From positions 1 to 40,522 of the forward strand of contig JASANC010005772.1 of assembly GCA_030248135.1 (NCBI GenBank): DNA of 40,522 nt. The letters are read 5' to 3'. Position 1 is the first letter of the stretch, and the number at the start of each line of letters is the position of its first letter. Origin of the DNA: Theristus sp. LFF4_11. Taxonomy: Eukaryota > Nematoda > Chromadorea > Monhysterida > Xyalidae. The position numbers were made by a program, and so were the translations under genes. This document shows, piece after piece, positions 28,905-40,499 of this stretch. The notes beneath the pieces were generated by a model, which searched no databases, had not been told where the DNA came from, and saw only the letters and a list, made by a program, of their open reading frames with translations.

Positions 28905-31900
28905 CTGGCAAAAAAGAATGTATTATACAGGAAAGTGAAAGTTGACTAACCATCCACTGATGCCGTATCCCTCTTTTGCAAGTAACTCGGCGGGTCTTCA
29001 TCCAAATCGAATATGATCAGCTGGCCGGCGATCTCTGGCAACGACGATTCGTCTAACGCTGGACTAAGCATCGTGACGTCAAATGAGTCAATACGGTCGC
29101 CAGGTAGAAGAACATTTTCGTCGTCAGGGTTCCTTGCTCGGTAGAGCGCATTCATTAAGAACTTTTGATCTTCCTTGTGTTCCACAATGAATTTTCGCAT
29201 TGCGTCATTTTTACGGAGATCGTCGGGTAGCGCTTCTAGTAATGAATCGACGTCGACTTCTGGCGGCTCTTGTATTGGCTGCTCATCAAATTGCACCGGC
29301 GAGCTCAGCAGGCTGGCGTCTGTCACTGGCAAATCGTTCGGTTCGTACACCAGAGGAATGGCCGTCTCGTAAGTGGTAGTCACCTCGAATTCCTAACAAA
29401 ATTAGTAATCTATACAGGGTGGCGCAAAAGTAGTGTACCACTTTTTGACAGCTCATATCTCGCCAACCAATGAACCGATTTGGATAAATATATTTTTCAG
29501 ATGTTCCTCAAAGAATAACTTAGAGATGTGCAAATTTTCAGCACAATTCGACCAAAGGGGCTGTGTAACAAGACCGAAGCCTGAAAATAAAAATCTTAGT
29601 ACATCAAGTTGCATGCATCTTTTGTCTCTTGTGCACAGCAGCGATGAGCTGAATGTTTTTGTGTAGTGTGACTAAATTCAACATGGGTCGTCTACCAACT
29701 GAAAATGGTGTTTTCCTCGTAAAACACTTTTATAAATTAAAAAATGCGAAAGAAACAACTCGGCGCTACGAATAACACTTCGGTCAATCATTCCGCCGAG
29801 AACGATCGCCGTCAGTCATTCTTCGAAAAAAAACTAGAATATTTTTTAAAATTTTTTTCGTTACACAGCGCCCGTTTGTCGTTTATGCTAAAAGTTTGCA
29901 CATCCCTAAGTTATTCTTTTTGAGAAACATCCTTTGAAAAATTTATCCTAAATCGGTTCATTGGTTGGCGAGATATGAGCGGTCAAAAATGGTACACATC
30001 TTATGCGTCACCCCGTAGATTAAAGCAGTTCATGATTATATATTGAGAAAACGGTAACTACATGTATGTACGTACGTACAAACTGCGTATCGCTGCTGCA
30101 AGCGTCAGTAAGTAAAATGTGCTGTTTCGTACCTTCTTTTTTACGGATGCCACGGGTACACCTTGTTCGACGTTTTTGTCAAACACTGCGTACTTATCAT
30201 TTGTTTTGAGCTGCTTATTCTGATACGGCGGCGCAAACGGTGTAACCGATGATGGATATGCAACCGGAGCGCCGGCGTAAGTTGGAGAAACGGTCGGTTT
30301 AGTGCCTGGCGGTCCTGCACTGCCATCTACGGTGTAAGGATACAACGGTCGTGCAGTTGATGGCGGATAGCCACCCAGAGGTTGGCCTGCTGTTGATGGC
30401 ACATAGCCACCTACCGGACCGCCAACACTGCTTCCATCACAAACAGGTGGCTGAAATTTATCTGGTGTGTGTCCTTCTGTTCTAGTTGTTGCAATATGAA
30501 CTGATTTTGTTTGACACTCTCAGAAAGATTGTTATAAAATTCTGACTGTCTTCTGATCAGAGTTACCAATATTTTAACGGTAGTTAAAACTTACTGAAAT
30601 ACCCTGACACATTCCAGCAGCTTTCATGCACATCTGAATCTGACAGAAGAACCAGACACCCGGTTTGTCAGCAAATTTGAACACGTGTGATTCAGCGTAT
30701 GCACGCATCAGATCAGCCGAATATCGGATGCCAGTGATTAAAATAGGATCAATCGGACACCTGTTTTGTAGTGAGTTGATAATAGAGTTTCAGCATAGCG
30801 TTTCAGTTAGTTTTATCAAATAACTATTAGAACAAGTCCAATCAGTAGTGTGTACGGCTTTACGTACCCTCTGGCATCGACCACTTCTGCACGTTGACCG
30901 AACCCATCCGTAACGTAGCAGTTGTTAATCAGAAGACCAAACATTGGATCGTCACATGCCCACTGATGCAAAACTTTGTCGCCGACACGTGCAAACTTTA
31001 CTGGTTCGCCGGCCGGTCGACCTGCATCCAGATCGCGTATTGTTGATTTGTGCATGCTGTACGTGCAACCGGGCAGTGTGTGCTTCGCTTGCACCTCAGT
31101 TGTCGGGATCATGCTGCAATGTATAATACGAATTAAAATTACATTTTTGCTTTTGACACCACACAATCTCGCTTTTGATTTGTACACATTTTGTGATCAT
31201 TTGCCACAGTTTAGGTACAGTACACCAAGCTTTTTTATTTGCGTGAAATGAACTACTAAACACACATTTGTTGTTAACAAACCTTGCAAAACACGCTATT
31301 GTTTAAAATATCTCAACTTCCCTACGAATAATCAACCTTTTTTTGCAACAGAAATCCAACGGAATAGAAACGTCCCCTGCGTACGTGTCTTTACAATGTA
31401 TTAAAAGCGCGAGCACATGTGCAAACACCAGCCGGTACAAGTGTTCCATGCACCGAGCGTCAATGAGTTACGTATATCTTTCCTTTCACATTTGCTATGT
31501 GGCTTTCTGTTTTTTTTGCAGTATAGGCAATAATTTAACTGCGTCTACTGAAATGATCGGTAATGCAAATTTTGTTAATGCGGTAATGTTTTGCATGCTG
31601 ATAATATTCTTCACAAAACATTGCACCAAGCACATATCGCATTGAAGTTTGAATTCTTGATTGATGCGAGTCGCGTGCAACAAATGAATGCATGCATCAC
31701 TGAACCTGTTGTGCCGTACACGCAAAACATGCATGCACGTCAAGGTCGTCTTAATCATTCACTCACACTCACTATGACCAGCAGTAGCTGATGCACGCGC
31801 GGCCCACTTTTCTACCTTAATATCCAAACGTTCACAAACACACTCTTGCTGCCAGCTGTTTTAGTTAAATACAATGAAGGATCAGTGGTAAAAAATTTTG

Positions 31901-32868
31901 ACATGAAAGATTGATTTTTTCGGTAGGAGAACGAATTAAAAAGTTAAAGTTTAAATTATTTTAACTCTGCATTAAAAGAACGAGTTTCTTACCTCACACC
32001 CAGCTCTGCTGTCAGACCTCTGTTGGACTCTTCAAAAAAGCACTTCACGTGAAACGCCTGATCCACTTTGGTGATGAACAATGGGTGGAAACTGACCACT
32101 ACCGTGATTCCATAGTACATTCCACGGGGATCGAGCTAAAAATAGCAGAATAATTGATAAGAATTAGCTGAATTAAAAAACCACTGCAAAAGGTCAATCA
32201 ATAACTTGTTTGGTTAACAACACAACACACTATTTTGTTTTGGACAAACCATTAATGAAGTCGGAGATAAAGATTCACTACAGGATTATAAAAAACAAAA
32301 CGTAAAATTTGAAATAGTTAAATCGACTAGCCGATCTTAGTCCTTTCATGCCACAGTTGCCGAAGGGAATATCCCAATACGGTTTGTTAGTCCTGAGCGC
32401 AGCATAGTCAGCTTTGATACAACCGGGCACTTCCGACTTGCTTTTGGCATAAAACCTTCCCGCAAAATATTTGCGTGTGTTCACCCAAAACCGAATATTT
32501 TCTTCCATGCATTCTATTTCAGGTTCACCTAAAACAAACATTTTAATGCAATTTTAGAAACACATGACGTTCGCAACCACACAAAAAGCCGTAGCTACTG
32601 AGTTTGTCAAAAAATTGACGAAATTGACGTTCGCACATTCGCTACTAAACTTGCTGCTAAAGTAGCTACATTGTACTTAAATAGCGTTCACGTGTTATAA
32701 GATATAATAAGTTCGTTTTAGTATCGTTAGATACTTTAGTAGCAAGTTTAGTGACGAATTTAGTAGTCGCGGTTTCTGAGTGTACGGTAAATACTTTTTT
32801 AAATACAATATTTCCTTACCAATTATGTCGTTGTCTATTGCAATGGATGAAACCGTGTGAATGTTGAG
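28438..32868 (-). CDS. Cuticlin-like ZP-domain transmembrane protein (signal-peptide exon not found)
   Basis: Extracellular matrix/cuticle protein. Exons in transcript order: 32868-32820, 32528-32332, 32135-31993, 31113-30868, 30760-30595, 30450-30133, 29392-28951, 28904-28438 (TGA); 2028 nt, 675 aa, all phases agree. The ZP domain covers residues 1-267. Landmarks of nematode cuticlins seen: GEPEIEC, CGMKGLRS joined to LDPRGMYYG, VVVSFHPLFITKVDQAFHVKC, LPGCTYS, FARVGDKVLHQWAC, GCPIDPILITGIRYSADLM and HVFKFADKPGVWFFCQIQMC. Then come a Pro/Gly/Tyr-rich segment (about 106 aa), an acidic segment (about 147 aa), a furin-type RRRRQ site, one membrane helix and a His/Lys/Ser-rich tail. ZP proteins polymerise after cleavage at such a site. 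Splicing into residue 1 is phase 0, so one short upstream exon with the start and signal peptide is expected between 32869 and about 35000. Confidence 0.9.
29415..30015 (+). mobile_element. Mariner-like element with about 130-bp inverted repeats, inside a cuticlin intron
   Basis: The element is flanked by TA on both sides (29413-29414 and 30016-30017). The left end CAGGGTGGCGCAAAAGTAGTGTACCA... is matched in reverse at the right end. Pairing continues through GCTCATATCTCGCCAACCAATGAACCGATTT and AGAATAACTTAGAGATGTGCAAA, i.e. about 130 bp per arm with scattered mismatches. It lies wholly inside the intron 29393-30132. The interior carries a broken transposase start (see the next entry). The 601-bp length indicates a nonautonomous deletion derivative. 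Confidence 0.85.
29683..29826 (+). pseudogene. Decayed transposase N-terminal helix-turn-helix
   Basis: From ATG 29683 the frame reads MGRLPTENGVFLVKHFYKLK and continues to a TAA at 29773, then on in the same frame with HFGQSFRRERSPSVILRKKL. The pattern (VFLVKHFYK...RRY..HFGQSFRRERSPS.ILR) resembles the N-terminal DNA-binding helix-turn-helix of mariner-type transposases found with CAGGGTG ends. Nothing of the catalytic domain remains. Confidence 0.55.
31114..31992 (-). other. Cuticlin intron within the ZP domain
   Basis: 879-bp intron (donor GTAAGAAA, acceptor CATTGCAG on the minus strand). No exon is seen. It contains several TGCATGCAT-like and GCATGTGCA words (31400-31760) and an unremarkable AT-rich remainder. 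Confidence 0.7.
32638..32758. repeat. Imperfect inverted repeat in a cuticlin intron (27-bp arms)
   Basis: TTCGCTACTAAACTTGCTGC continuing TAAAGTA (32638-32664) is complementary to 32732-32758 with 24 of 27 matches, around a 67-base loop. Related TAGCTACT/GTAGT words lie just outside. It looks like a small hairpin MITE remnant. It lies in the cuticlin intron 32529-32819 and overlaps no exon. Confidence 0.65.
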
Positions 32869-35800
32869 CTGAAAAAATTGCGGAAGTTGGAACCAAGGCA
32901 AATATTTTTAGTCAGATCTATTAATGTATGTATCTTAAGTTGAGCGCCCATCGAGAATTTAAAAATTATTTTAAAATTCTATACACTACATGATCACGTT
33001 TGATACCACCGCGAACACGGACTAATCAATAATATCTGTTATGCTACCATCAAGGCCACATGGGTTGCAGGAAGAGAAAATGTTGCCCGTAATGCGGATA
33101 AAAAGACTAAAATGTAGATGTTCGGTCTCTAACTCAGTAAATATGAAGCGGCGTCGCCAAAATCACCAGTTTGACAAGGAGCGCATGAGAGATCGTGCAC
33201 ATGATTTTGTGCTGTTAAAAATCGCGCTCATCCTAATTTACGTAGCAATTAGTTAATACTTGCATGTCACATGTATCTTATGTATGTATCTTGCATGTAT
33301 CTTATATTTTTGTTAAATAAAGTAGGACAATATGATTGACAATATCCTAGCTGCATGTAATGCTATTGGTATGAGTTGGTACACATGCGATGCGCAAATT
33401 AGTGGTCACGCATCTGAACGGAATAAGACACAGGGTTCAAGCCCAGAAACAAATTTAACTCATTTTTAAATTTAAATTTCAATATAAAAAAAACTGACCA
33501 AAACGATTAACAACATTGCAAATGGGACGTAACGTAGCCTGCTGGTCACGCGATGCCGTTGGTGCCTGCTGCAGCATTGGACACTAAAATAAACAACAGA
33601 ATATGACTAATATTACAAGCTATTTGAATGCTTTTTGAATGAAGTTTCTTATTATATTGCAAACTATTGACGCTGTGTAAGAAATCGTTTTACAGACGTC
33701 AGACATCAAGTGGTGAGTAATTGTTCGGTTGAAACAGAGGTTGTTAGAACGACTATAAATAAAATCGCATTTCGAATATTAATTATCCGACTCTGGTGCA
33801 GAACCTGTTGCGCTGTGATCTGCTGCTCATCTGCTGGTTTTGATCGTCCATTTTGTATCGTCGGTTGTTGTTGTCGCACCGACGAATCGATTAAACTCCA
33901 AACAAATTAAAGATCGCTTTGTGGTCGGTTAACGTCCCCAATGCGAGAATTTATTGTTTCGTTGCTCTTGATGGGTGTCCGGTTGTTCACTGATCGACAA
34001 CGCCACTCAGCCGCAAGCGGTCATTTCAGCCATGACTATTTTTGTGCAGCAGCAGCGTCATGAAATTTGATTGGCTGCTTCAGATAGACCTTCGGTAAAA
34101 CGAACTGCTCTGACGATCAATATCTAGAAGTTCATGAAATCTGTTTGTCACTGTTAATCCACTAAATTATTTCAGCAAAGCAAAAACTGCAATTTTTTTA
34201 CAAAATCGAAAAAATCGACACAAGCAACAGGCGTAAGCATCGTGCACTTGCAGCAGTGGCAGTGGCGTCAAGTTGGTTGTCAAGTGGAATGTAGGCAGAT
34301 ATGCAGAGCAGAGGCAACCAGAGTGCGCGACGGGCAGATATGATGGTGATATGGGTCATTAGGGTGCGCTGATAGCAGCCAGCCTTGTGCCGATTGTTAT
34401 TGCAGCAAACGCATACTTGCAGTAACTTACTCACTCACACAACCACGGTCGCTTGCAACAACATTATCTCTCTTTCTTTGTCATCGACATGTTCAACACA
34501 TCTCTTTTTTCATCGTGTCTTCTCATCGTTCCTTGTTAGTTCGTCCAAAAATTAACACATCCGGCGATATACACGAGCAGACGGTAGTTTGAGTTAAAGT
34601 TTTAAGACGTAATGTGCTGCTTTCCGCAGTGTATTATAACTATATGTTAGGCATATGTTTGCAAGTATAATGTACATGCGTGCGCCCCTCCAAGCGACTG
34701 AGGTATATGTTAATACTGGGCGGCGGCTCACACAACGTGGCAACCGGTGTGCATGCATATTACAATTCGTGTGTATTGTCTGATATGGCATTTCCGTCGT
34801 CTGTGTGTTTCAGCGATTTCTCTGCCGCCCCCTTGCTTCAGTTATCAACCACGACGTGCATGACAACGTTGTCATCTGGATGGCATTACGTCATGCATCA
34901 AAGACGTGCATCTGCATGCGGTGTATTGCATTGCAACGGGCGAAAGTCTTATTAAGGTATTATATTGTCTTTCGTCGCAGAGGTAGGTGCGTGTGTGTGT
35001 ATGTACGTGCATAGTGAGTTAAAGTTTGGTTCGGAATGTGTTTGTTGTAGGTATAAGTTTTGGCCATGTTTATGGTGTGTGCACGCGCGACCCAGGCAAG
35101 TCAGCCGAGCGTACATGTTGTGGCGATCGCAGTGGTCGTGTGCACCTTGGCGATTGGTCGGCTGAGCATGACAAATCAGAGACAACGTCAAAATCAACAC
35201 AATCACCAATGTATGCACCCGGAAATGGTGGCACCGATAGTAATGCGCAAAATGTGTATGCATTTGAGGTTGCCGTTCTTGTGCTTGTCTTGCACATTGA
35301 CCATGCCAGTGATTGACAGTGTGTGTCTCTCGTGTTCATTGCATGTCTTGTGGACATTTTTCTGATGTGCTCAGAGAGTGTTTTGTCGGAACTGCTACTG
35401 CCTTCAGTGACCTAGTTCCTTCAATGGTCGGTTGATCGCAAAGTGGCATATGAAACGCATGTTGTGTGCGCATGCCAGTCAGTGCTTGTTTATAATATTA
35501 GATCGGCTCGAATCAGTCCGATGGAAAGCGGTCAAAGTGAGAGGCCAAACATGTGTTGTCTCCGGTGATCATTTGAGCACGTGCATTGTTTCGGGTGATC
35601 TGTTGTCGTTTCCGCCAATTTTCTTGTACTGCAGAAATTCTTTTATGTAAAGTATAAATGCGATATATTTTGAGTAAGTATAACAGCTGGCAGATGCAGG
35701 GCAACCGTGAGCAATCTACTCGTCAAGGCCACGCGACCTGCCTGCCAGTTTCCTCAAAGTCGGCCGACTTATCAATAAATGAGCAAGTTGACAATCGACA

Positions 35801-36350
35801 TAAAAAAGTTGAACACACAAAAATGATGCAAATTGAACAAGTACATATGTATGTTTCGGCTACAGTATGATATATGGGTGCCCGTCGGTGACACAGAATA
35901 TATGAAATCACACGCATTCTCGGCATATATTAAACTTGATGACCACTTTGAAAAACCTTAAGAATTTTAGGGCTTCGTCTTTAAAACTTGTTTTTGCTTT
36001 TGACGATCAATAAATTCAAATTTTGCGCGAAAATTTATAACCATACTAATTTATCTTTTGTTTATAAATGGGAAATAACATGAATACGTACTGTGTTTAA
36101 AGTTGCTATTGTCACTGTTTCACATGAATCCCTTGCATGTATTAGTTTTGATTATAGTACGGTACGAACACCTTGTGGCGCACATTGTCCCGACGTTCCT
36201 CCTGAAATTGGTTTCGTGCATAACATTCAGAATTTTTTTAATAAGAAGTGCGCTCCCAATAAAATTAAGCAGAAATAATATCAAAATCAGCAGAAGCCAA
36301 CTTTTACAAAAAGCAGTCAGTATGAGTTGCACACACACCGTGATACACAA
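32869..36350. other. Intergenic region: expected cuticlin first exon and promoter, GPCR 3' end
   Basis: The cuticlin start exon should lie here on the minus strand, ending in phase 0, but I cannot fix it. One candidate is the hydrophobic start MTHITIISARRALWLPLLCI (minus, about 34354-34295), but its downstream junction is not convincing. Other open frames (for example 33041-33256 +, 34952-35365 both strands) lack domains. 34600-35700 is rich in TGCATG, ACGTGCA and GTGTG words that could be regulatory. No AATAAA is visible for the GPCR gene just left of its stop. Confidence 0.45.
33385..33450 (+). repeat. tRNA-like sequence, possibly a tRNA-derived repeat
   Basis: AGTGGTCACGC (A-box-like, 33401-33411) and GGGTTCAAGCCC (B-box-like, 33433-33444) are spaced as in RNA polymerase III promoters. 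A GCG...CGC D-stem is possible. I cannot form a proper acceptor or anticodon stem, so this is not a functional tRNA gene. A tRNA-derived SINE head is possible. Confidence 0.25.
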
Positions 36351-39300
36351 TCACATCCAATTTGCTGCACCAGGTGGTTCACCTGGTGCGATTTTGTTAT
36401 TTTTCACAGATTTTTTGTTGACATCTAGTAAAATGGGAGAAATGTCGCGAGGTGGCACGCGACCGTCGGTCGTTGTTGGAGGACTCCAATCGCTCACAAG
36501 CCCGTCAGATCCAACGTCGATTGGTGGATACAGCTCATCCTCCTCAGTGACATCGCGCACCTACATGTATCTCGCGAATACAGTACACAAAACACGTTTC
36601 ATGTGCAAGACAACAACAACCACGACGTAGCAATGTGCAGCAATAAGCAATATGAGGTGAGCAACTACATGCACAACCAATGACATAAGCGTGCACGCAC
36701 GTAACAACGCACGGTGCACTCACCCGACCGTCCACGCGCCCGCAAGTGCGCATCGCGACACGAGCCGACGGCACAAGCAAGCCAAACACAACGAAGAACA
36801 GAATTCCCTGAAAAACGTTTTACAACTGCAGAATATTCTGACCGCACGTTAGAACAGCTAGTTTTGTCGTAAAATTATGTAGTCTCCAACGGTTTTAGTT
36901 GGTACAAATGTACAGCGAAAACATTTTGCGTTGGCCGGCGCTGTGCATGTATTGTACAGTACCTGTAAACTGTTGAACAGCTCGAACAGGAAATCGATCA
37001 CTTGAACTCCAAGTGGAATCAAGTAGATAAACACAATGAACAACCAAACAATGAAGATAAACGGCCACATCACGGTCAAACCCCACAGACTCCATCTGAA
37101 ATCAAATATTAGCTTCGAATGCAATCGTGGTCCGCCTCAGATACAAGTCTTACGTGATGTCGTTGCGATCGATTGGGTCTTTTATGATCATCTTCGGCAA
37201 ATTAATGATTGATATTATAACCAATGGAACGACCATCTGAAAATATAAGGCTTCTGGCTGTAGATTGAACTCAGACTGAAGATTAGACAAAATATACAAT
37301 CTTACCGCGCAGAAAGCTAAAAATATGCCAACGTATAACCACAGAAAGTAGCCATTGTGGGCTCCCAAACAGCGGTCACCGATTCCTGCAATGTTTTTTT
37401 GTTTTATTTATTACTGAGCTTATAGTGCCACTACATGTTTGCAATACAATGTAGTCATAATTCAAAATCAGTAATCACTGACCATAGCGAGAGATGTCAA
37501 CGATCGCCAGGAATGTGACAATTAAAGCTGGGCTACCTGAATTGTGATTAGAGTATGTAGCTGTGGAGAATCAGAATGATTTGTTGTTGAGAGCATTCAA
37601 ATGTTCACCACTGACCCCATCCAATGTAGCTGTACCACGTAAGCACACGGCCGCCCAACTTTCCAGAGGTGATTGCACGGAATACGTAGTGAGCACACAA
37701 TGTCAACCAGAGATAAGCAGACGTGTACGCGTAATGCAGCAACACACTAACAGCCATGCAACCCAGCTAATAAATAACATAATCGTTTGCTTTACATTGT
37801 ACATACAAATGAGAGGTAGCTGCACACAAAATTTAAAATCCACTCACTCGATCTTCCCTAGCCAGGAACGTGAATAAGTAAAATACAATCGCCAGAACAA
37901 GTGCCAACGCGCAGTTCCAGTGCACGATGTGAACTTCATAGTGCAGCCTTCTAAAAATCTACTGAAGTTAACAGAGACACTAACATTGACTAATACAAAT
38001 TTTTTAATCCAATGTGGTATACGAACGGTGCGGCGAGAACGAAGAACATGAAGACCAGCAGCAGTATTAGCGAAATGACGTACAGAACGTAGCAGACCCA
38101 GTACAGTTCATCCGGAAGCTTCCCTGGCTGCAACAAAAAATTTTGCCAATATTTTAAACGCAGGTACTTTTGGAAGATTTTACGAACCGGAACGTAGTCC
38201 TCCAGTAGCAACGCATAGTCGCTCATGTGTGTGCATTTGCATACACTGTGCGTGTCATTGGTTGACACCAACGAGCAACCCCACGTGTCCCAGGCACCGC
38301 CATACGGAGTGCTGTTTCTGAAAATGATTTCCGATGTTTTCATTTTGATCTTTTTTGCAAAAGTATGAAAAATATGACAAACTGATGCCGCCAATAGACA
38401 CAGAGCACGGCTCCTTTAAGATAAGGGGCGTCCTGTTGTTTTTTGATGTGTGCCAACACAAATTCTACAGGGTGATTAACGAGCGCATCTGGGTTGTCGG
38501 GTGTCGGTGCCATTGACATTGCTATCACACGACTGTTTACGTTGAACTTCTCGTCTGCTATCCCTTTTACTCTGCAATAAGTAGAAGGAAATAACAATTG
38601 TCTTTTTTCGAAATACAGTTCAATAAACACGTACTCGCTGTAGATCTCGCCGGGCATTGCTTCATGCAGTCGATTATAAAGTTTGCCAACCAGCCGAATT
38701 TCAGTTGACTTATCTGAAAACCTATATGGTGGGCATTATATTGAAGATACCATGACAAATAGCGACCGACCATTGAACACCGCTTTCAACGCTTCCTTTG
38801 GTACACGAATCCAATCGCGCACTACGCCCCAGCTGTCCTTGCGTAGTATGGGAAACACATAATATGGTTGAGTTTCGTTGTACTGCAAATATGAAATGTT
38901 ACTGAGTTTTTACATTTGCACAGCAAAACATACATTTTAACAGTTACAATCTATTTTTTTGTTTAGCGAAAAGCAGGAAACTTCGATAAACCTGTAACAG
39001 CATCTGGTACGAAGAGCCATAAAGCACGACGTAAAAACTGCATGAACTGAGACCTACCCGTTTCACTTTAAGATGGTAATCTGGATAGATGAAATCGGCG
39101 CGCACATCTTTGGCTCGAACTTTTACGACGACCAGCGCTGAAAATTCCAATGATTATGTGTAATTTTAAATTAATTTCGTTTGAAATTCTGAACTAAAAT
39201 AAAAATTATTCATTTTTTCAGTCTATTGGGTGAAAATAATTAGTGTAACCAGAATGATTGGATGCAGCAGACACCAGAGCGCTTGCTGTGCCGGTTAGAA

Positions 39301-40499
39301 CAAATTTATCAGCTAATACCAACATGAAGCGATCTATATCCGCCACGTACTGTATGATGCCGGCTTCTTTCTTCTAAATTATGCATTTTAACATTATTTT
39401 TGATGTCCCACATTTAATTAAGTTGGAATTTTCCTCAAAAGACTTACATCAATTTTTTTATTCCACAAGCTGTCGTAAAGCTCTTCTTGCATTTTGCTGA
39501 GCGCGACAATCAGATACTGAAACACAACACTATCATCTTGTGATGCAATGCAAATGCAACGAATGAAAAAAAAATTGATGACCACATGCAGGTGTACTGA
39601 CAGCGTATGTTTGTCCGTTGGAAGCGGTGTCAGCACTGATCAGTTGAGACAGTTTGGCGTAGGCGGCACCACGTGCCGTGTTCCAAACGTAATGCTGGTC
39701 TGCGTCAGAAAGTCCTTTTTTTCCAGCACGGTTCACAGTTCGGATGATCGCCTTCACGAGTTCGTGACCCGAATATTCCGTGTCCAGCTCAAGCTGAAAG
39801 CGTGTTTTTAAGTTGTGGCGCGCTTGACAGTACGCTATATGTTTGTTTGAGACTTTGAGCAACACTGGAACCGACAGCAGCCTGCAGTTCGAGACGTGTA
39901 TCGGCGCAGTCCACAGGATGTGGCTTTCCATCATCACCACCGTCACCCCAGGTTGATGTGTCACCAACAAGGCAGTCACTTTCAGTCGCTTCCTCCGTGT
40001 CGTCCAGGTAGGCCGTTCCGCTTGCCGCAATGGCTGCTAGACGCAGTTTTTCCTCAATGTATTGCCACGGTACGAATGTTCCTGAGAACAAAAAGTTCAA
40101 CATGATACGTGAACACCGCGTTAGAGAACTGAAACTAACGTGGCTCTGGACTTCCGCTTGGTTCATTTCCGCCTTCTTGCTCGATGGTTGTCGCACCAAC
40201 TGGCACAGTGAATGTCATTCCGCCCATGAACCAGCTTTTCTCAGCTGGCGTTAAATACCAGTACCAGAATATCAAGTTGTCCATTTTTCCTGGAAGAATA
40301 ACTCGTTTTCGTTGTTTAATGCCACTGTTAACGTCAGTGTTGCGCCCACACCAAGCATTGGCCGCGTGCCATCCAACTTGCACCCAATTGTCAATCTCGT
40401 TTGCATGTATGACCGGATTGTCAGCTGCTGATCAACGGTTGATGCCAGATTTGCTGTTTCGTAGTACTTTGAAGCCACTTGTGTACCGTTGACGTAAAC
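36351..40499 (-). CDS. Adhesion GPCR with LamG/pentraxin-like domain and GAIN/GPS (5' end outside the window)
   Basis: Exons in transcript order: 40499-40352, 40289-40140, 40081-39876, 39793-39602, 39516-39448, 39373-39250, 39137-38992, 38882-38771, 38713-38635, 38571-38383, 38317-38188, 38127-37997, 37950-37848, 37766-37616, 37536-37483, 37385-37306, 37236-37154, 37095-36963, 36807-36724, 36560-36351; 2574 nt, 857 aa plus TGA, all phases agree. The 39876 donor is the weakest choice. Residues 1-95 look like the end of a concanavalin/LamG-pentraxin fold (VYVNGTQVAS, GKMDNLIFWYWYLTPAE). Then come a helical GAIN region with NHPVEFVLAHI, a GPS, seven helices and a 69-residue cytoplasmic exon. Family B2 receptors are self-cleaved at the GPS and signal through a tethered agonist. 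The ligand and orthologue are unknown. Confidence 0.9.
36367..36389. repeat. Perfect 10-bp hairpin in the GPCR stop-proximal coding sequence
   Basis: GCACCAGGTG-GTT-CACCTGGTGC, ten perfect pairs with a three-base loop, lies 14 bases before the stop in the last exon and encodes part of APGEPPGAA. It could form a strong mRNA hairpin near the stop codon. No function is known. Confidence 0.8.
36724..38127 (-). other. Seven-transmembrane region of the adhesion GPCR
   Basis: Eight exons. TM1 WVCYVLYVISLILLLVFMFF; TM2 HWNCALALVLAIVFYLFTFL; TM3 LGCMAVSVLLHYAYTSAYLW with the conserved Cys; TM4 GWGSPALIVTFLAIVDI; extracellular loop 2 with RCLG, the disulfide partner; TM5 YVGIFLAFCAMVVPLVIISI; TM6 WGLTVMWPFIFIVWLFIVF; then LFNSLQ-GILFFVVFGLLVP for TM7, matching the family NSLQG signature. 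The start of TM6 keeps the Trp seen in B2 receptors. Introns of 69 bp (37237-37305) and 60 bp (38128-38187) are multiples of three and have no stop, so retention would insert residues in TM5 and just after the tethered agonist. Confidence 0.88.
38188..38317 (-). other. GPS (GPCR autoproteolysis) motif exon and tethered agonist
   Basis: Encodes GGAWDTWGC...CKCTHMSDYALLLEDYVP. The canonical GPS is W...GC......C.C.HL/T with cleavage between L and T. Here the triad is His-Met-Ser, keeping the catalytic His and the Ser nucleophile but with Met at -1. The predicted tethered agonist would start SDYALLLE, close to the family T-N-F-A-V-L-M pattern. The preceding exon ends LCVYW, the usual Cys/Trp pair that bonds to the GPS. 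Confidence 0.85.

Noticed and set aside
39836..39875. GPCR exon continued to 39834 with a 40-bp intron
   Set aside because: 40 bp would be shorter than every other intron here; the donor at 39875 gives an 82-bp intron in the same phase, though transcript data could reverse this choice.
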